64,000 bases of DNA, taken from Brachycybe producta. Taxonomy: Eukaryota > Arthropoda > Diplopoda > Playtdesmida > Andrognathidae. Each line of letters begins with the position of its first letter. The first letter of the stretch is position 1. Below the pieces are notes generated by a model. The model saw only the letters and a program-made list of their open reading frames with translations. It searched no databases and was not told the origin of the DNA. Location of the stretch: positions 17,565,342 through 17,629,341 of the forward strand of contig JAUPFP010000001.1 in the NCBI GenBank assembly GCA_036925085.1, read 5' to 3'. This document shows positions 60,291 through 64,000 of the stretch, piece by piece. A program made the position numbers and the translations under genes.

Positions 60291-60900
60291 CTATTCTATC
60301 AAATGTGGCAAAGGTATTTGATCCCTTAGGGTGGCTAGCCCCTATCATTGTAAAGGCAAAAATGATCCTCCAGCAGCTATGGAGCTGCAAGGTTGGCTGG
60401 GATGATACTCCAGGTGAAGCCATCATAAATGACTGGAAGTGTTTTCAGGCTGAGCTGAAGGCTATTGAACTGATAAAGATTCCTCGCTGTGTCACATCAA
60501 CCACTGACGAGTGCTGAGCTTCAGGGTTTTTGTGATGCTTCTGAACGGGCTTATGGTGCAGTTGTTTACCTTCACAGTAAACACTCAAATAATCAGGTGA
60601 GAGTAAATCTGCTCGCAGCAAAAACAAAAGTGGCACCACTCAAGTTTCATTGCTTCGTTTTGAGCTTTGTGGTGCAGTACTACTGGTAAAACTGGTGCAG
60701 CTAGTGCAAGGATCGCTTGGACTGCCCATTAAGGCAGTACATGCATGGACTGACTCAACTATTGTCTTATGCTGGCTGGCAGATCATGCAGTTAGGTGGA
60801 AAACATTTGTTGCTAATCGTGTTTCAGAAATTCAAGATGTCATCCCAGCAACCAGTTGGCATCATGTTGCTGGTATTGAAAATCCTGTGCATCACGTGGC
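60291..60900 (+). pseudogene. BEL-like RT connection and RNase H
   Basis: LSNVAKVFDPLGWLAPI and DWKCFQAELKAIELIKIPR, then GFCDASERAYGAVVYL and HAWTDSTIVLCWLAD. Broken by frameshifts near 60515 and 60650. Confidence 0.8.
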
Positions 60901-61990
60901 ATGTCAGCAACATCATTACACAATCACTCACTGTGGTGGAATGAGCCTTCCTGGTTATCTCAACCAAGGTTCCACATTCCAGATCAACACCCTAAATCAG
61001 ATATCGAAGCAGTTAGCGAGGAAAGAAAAAAGTTAGTTGTGGCTCATGTCCAGTGTGATCTATCTTTACTTCATAAGTTCTCTTTATTAACAAAACTAAA
61101 ACGTGTCATAGCTTACATGCTTAGATTTGCTCACAATACAGGTGTTACTAATGATTGTAGAAAATCAGGTTTTCTTACAAGTGGTGATCTGAACGAATCT
61201 CTACTGTGTGGCATTAGAATGATGCAAGTTTCTGAATTTGCTGCTGAGATGCAATGTTGCAAGGCTAACAAAGCAATCTCAAACAAGAGTCCACTTCATT
61301 TGTTAAATCCTTTTCTCAATCAAAATGGTGTTCTCTTGTGTTGGTGGTCGCTTGTGTCACTCCTCTCTACCAGTGAATCAAAAATTCCCTATCATTCATC
61401 CACGTATGTGCTAACTAATCTGATTTTAGGTCATTATCACTCAATGCAGTTTCATGCTGATCCTCAAATGCTTTTAGCATCGTTACAGAAAGAATATTGG
61501 ATCATACGTGGGAGGGATGCTGTGCGCCATTTTGTAAAAAAGTGTGATCTGCTTTCGCCATTGTACCATGACAGTGCAACAAATGATGGGTGATCTGCCT
61601 GCTGCTCGTGTGAACCCCTTTCGGCCATTTCTTCATTGTGGTGTAGATTATGCAGGACCTTTCGACCTGCGTATCTTAAAGGGAAGGGGTCAGAAGACAT
61701 TTAAAGGTCATATTTCTTTATCTGCTTTGCTACTAGAGCAATACATTTAGAGCTAGTAAGTGATTTGACGACTGATGCATTCATTGCTGCATTAAAAAGG
61801 TTCACATCTCGGAGGGCTAAATGCAGCGATATTTACAATGACTGTGGCACAAACTTTGTTGGGGCCAACACGGAGCTAAGGGAATTTCAAAGGTTCACAA
61901 AATCACACTGAGAAAGTTTTCTCAGTATCCTCTTTTTGGGTATAAAAGGCCGTGTATTTTCTGTAATGGTAAGAAGTCTTGAAAGCACTT
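60901..61990 (+). pseudogene. BEL-like integrase, truncated
   Basis: YWIIRGRDAVRHFVKKC (H2C2 region), then HCGVDYAGPFDLRIL, and after a shift ELVSDLTTDAFIAALKRF and YNDCGTNFVGANTEL. The first two Asp of the D,D,E set are visible; sequence ends before the last Glu. Confidence 0.75.
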
Positions 61991-62399
61991 GTGACACCGA
62001 AACTCTGTCCAAGTTTGCCTAGAGCAGATGAAAGATCTAAATAAACTGTAACTATGCTTAAAATGTGGCAGTAGTCTTATTTTTTATATTATTGAATCGA
62101 ACTAAGAACTTAAACATTTTGCCATCTAAAACTGCTAACCCAGGTGTAAACCTGGATCATCACTACTAGATGGGACCAAAGGAGACAGCACGATCAACCC
62201 GCTTTTCACGGGCGAAAGCCCGAGGATAGCAGACAGCAAAAGATCCTTAAAACTGTAAAGGTTCTTGTGAGGAAACGAACGGGACTAATTTTGTGCCCTT
62301 CCTCATTCCAGAATAGGATTAGTGGCCTAGCCAACCACTTTTCAACCGCTCGAAAGAACGCAACGATACTCTGAAACAATTCTATTCACCCCTCAATGT
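61991..62399. other. possible LTR-like and unassigned sequence
   Basis: Has AATAAA near 62040 and a cccgcttttcacgggcgaaagcccg hairpin near 62198-62222. No gene. Confidence 0.4.
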
Positions 62400-62838
62400 T
62401 GTAACACCCTGTAACTCCCGTTCCTGCCAAAACCATAGCCTGGGGGGTAAACAACTCCTGCTTGTCCCTCCCTCGCCTCTGACTCACACTTCTGATGCAC
62501 ATTGAAGTGGCGGAGTGATACACTTAGGACCATGGTCACTTTGACCTGGTTACACCTCGTAGGTGTACACAGGTCCAAGGTATAAAATGACCATGTTTCT
62601 CTTTGTTGATGGTCCTTGTCTTTGCTCTAAATTGTATTACGTTGATTATTCCGTACCACATCTTGGGCATGAGGACGTACCTTTAATAACCAATTCATTC
62701 TTGTAAACTTGAGTGTTTCCGTACAAGAATGAATAAAGTGTTTGTAATATAAATCTGCGTTGTCTTTATGTTCGGTAACTAATAACTTCTCTACAGAGGC
62801 CAGAGACACCATAAGGCAGGAGACATACGATCCTGATC
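62400..62838 (+). repeat. LTR fragment of the 10.2-kb element family
   Basis: Begins TGTAACACCC and is collinear, on the opposite strand, with 47187-47828 and 57029-57396. TATA box ggtataaaatg near 62578 and AATAAA near 62731. It is cut before the AGCTCACA end by LINE sequence. Confidence 0.8.
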
Positions 62839-63046
62839 CTTGAAGCATGTAGTAAGGTGGGGGCCCAGGTAATAGACTGGAGGGCAGCTATGCTCAATTT
62901 TGGGGGTTCCTGGAGTAAGGATGGGGTTCATTTTAATTACAGGGCTGGTAGGATTGTGGGTAAAAAGATAGGTGATTTTGTTAAGATTTTTTAGGGTAAG
63001 GTTTTGGGGTTTAGGTGCAAATGCTTTAGGGGGGGTTGATACTAAT

Positions 63047-64000
63047 ATGAATGCTCCACAGCTTGTTGCTGGGAGCAATAGTTCCTTTGTTTCAGGTATT
63101 ATTTCTTCAAACACTGTCCAGGAAGGAAATCATTTAGGAAAACACACTTCAGCTATACCTTCACATGTAAAGGTTATGGTGGTTAACTGTAGGAGTCTAC
63201 GAAACAAAGTTCCTGAGTTCATTGCGGCAGTTGAGGAGACTGGTTGCAATATAATTCTTGGTACAGAGTCATGGCTTGATGATACTGTTAATAATGGGGA
63301 AATATTTCCAGATGGTTTCACAGTGTACCGTAGAGACAGGGTTGGTCGTTCTGGAGGTGGGGTTTTCATAGCTATTTCACAAATATTTCATAGTTGCAGG
63401 GAAACAAGTTTTGAAACAGACTGTGAAATAGTATGTTGTAGTTTAAGGCTAAAGAATGGTAAAAAGGTGTTTTTATATTCTTTCTATCGGCCACCGGGAT
63501 CCTCCATAGCAGATGTCACTAGTGTAAGAACTTCTTTGGACACTCTTCATCGTAAATACCATAGCCCAATCATTATTTTAGGAGGTGATGTAAATTTTCC
63601 AAACATCAACTGGGAAATGCATACGGTGATCAGTGGCAGTGACAAGCTATTAGCAGTTTCATTTTTAGATAGTATGAATACTTATTCTATGGAACAGGTT
63701 GTAACTAAACCAACCAGAAATGACAAAATTCTTGATGTAGTACTGACTAATAGTCCGGAGTTATTATCCAATGTTAGGGTATCAGGGGGAATTAGTGATC
63801 ATCAGATTATCTTATGTGATGTTAATGCATGTGTGGAAAAAATTTCTGAGGTTAAAAGAGTAGTGTTTCTTTTTAACAAATGTAATTGGGATGGTTTTAA
63901 GTCACATTTGATAGATAATTTTCATAAATTTAAAGAATGTTTTCATCCTCAAAATGTGAATTTGAATTGGTCACGATTTCATAGTTTAATTTTAAGTGGG
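63047..64000 (+). CDS. LINE ORF, AP endonuclease domain (CR1-like), runs off the window
   Basis: Open frame from at least 62972; first ATG at 63047, continuing without a stop to base 64000. The order is the apurinic endonuclease domain of non-LTR retrotransposons: VVNCRSLRNK, GTESWLDD (catalytic Glu), SFYRPPGSS, ILGGDVNFPNINW and GGISDHQIIL (SDH). The domain cuts target DNA for target-primed reverse transcription. The intact motifs suggest a recent insertion. The RT half lies outside the window. It could be the same family as the 3' fragments at 8826 and 32640. Confidence 0.85.
   Translation, partial: MNAPQLVAGSNSSFVSGIISSNTVQEGNHLGKHTSAIPSHVKVMVVNCRSLRNKVPEFIAAVEETGCNIILGTESWLDDTVNNGEIFPDGFTVYRRDRVGRSGGGVFIAISQIFHSCRETSFETDCEIVCCSLRLKNGKKVFLYSFYRPPGSSIADVTSVRTSLDTLHRKYHSPIIILGGDVNFPNINWEMHTVISGSDKLLAVSFLDSMNTYSMEQVVTKPTRNDKILDVVLTNSPELLSNVRVSGGISDHQIILCDVNACVEKISEVKRVVFLFNKCNWDGFKSHLIDNFHKFKECFHPQNVNLNWSRFHSLILSG

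Larger units (their letters stand above)
58390..61990 (+). mobile_element. BEL/Pao-type retroelement, decayed
   Basis: Reads in order gag zinc knuckles, protease, reverse transcriptase, RNase H and the start of integrase, with about one stop or frameshift per 300-700 bp. LTRs were not identified with confidence; 61920-62100 has a TATA box (tataaaag), AATAAA and a promoter-like look that could be the start of an LTR. It follows directly after the duplicated exon fragment. Confidence 0.8.

Overview
The window is nuclear DNA of an animal. It has spliced genes with GT-AG introns, short exons far apart, a typical metazoan ribosomal protein gene, and very dense transposon debris (hAT-like, TTAA-bounded foldback elements, Ty3/gypsy-like, BEL/Pao-like and CR1-type LINE). 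I infer an invertebrate, possibly an arthropod, from the JmjC-like membrane protein and the mix of elements; the species cannot be named from the sequence.

Layout. 1.3-12.5 kb (minus): a six-exon gene for a 337-residue protein with a helix-hairpin-helix motif and an acidic tail, which I reassembled exon by exon; one intron is GC-AG. 13.7-18.7 kb (plus): a complete seven-exon gene for ribosomal protein eL18, divergent from the first gene. 22.1-58.1 kb (plus): two exons of a type II membrane JmjC/cupin-like protein, separated by an intron of about 35 kb. That intron holds two spliced Myb/SANT-like genes on the minus strand (26.4-28.4 and 31.2-32.3 kb), one intact BED-hAT-derived ORF on the plus strand (43.2-45.1 kb), and a 10.2-kb LTR element (47187-57396, minus) whose own 5' LTR was invaded by a second LTR element on the plus strand. 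58.4-62.0 kb is a decayed BEL/Pao-type element, 62.4-62.8 kb an LTR fragment of the 10.2-kb family, and 63.0-64.0 kb the open 5' part of a LINE ORF that runs off the window.

Between genes almost everything is repeats. The main families are: (1) foldback elements of 650-770 bp bounded by TTAA (about nine copies); (2) short inverted-repeat elements starting CAGGC with a TGACGTCA core (about eleven copies); (3) hAT-type elements; (4) elements with GGGTCCAGACT termini; (5) elements carrying repeated GGGCAAATG words; (6) a 1.8-kb palindrome. There are no rRNA genes or CRISPR arrays, and I found no convincing tRNA.

The host genes do not form a pathway. They are an unlinked housekeeping gene (eL18), a possible DNA-binding or repair-like protein (HhH), a possible oxygenase-like membrane protein, and transposon-related DNA-binding proteins that may have been domesticated. 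Exon joints were checked by codon phase and reading-frame continuity. Function calls are from remembered family resemblance without a database search.
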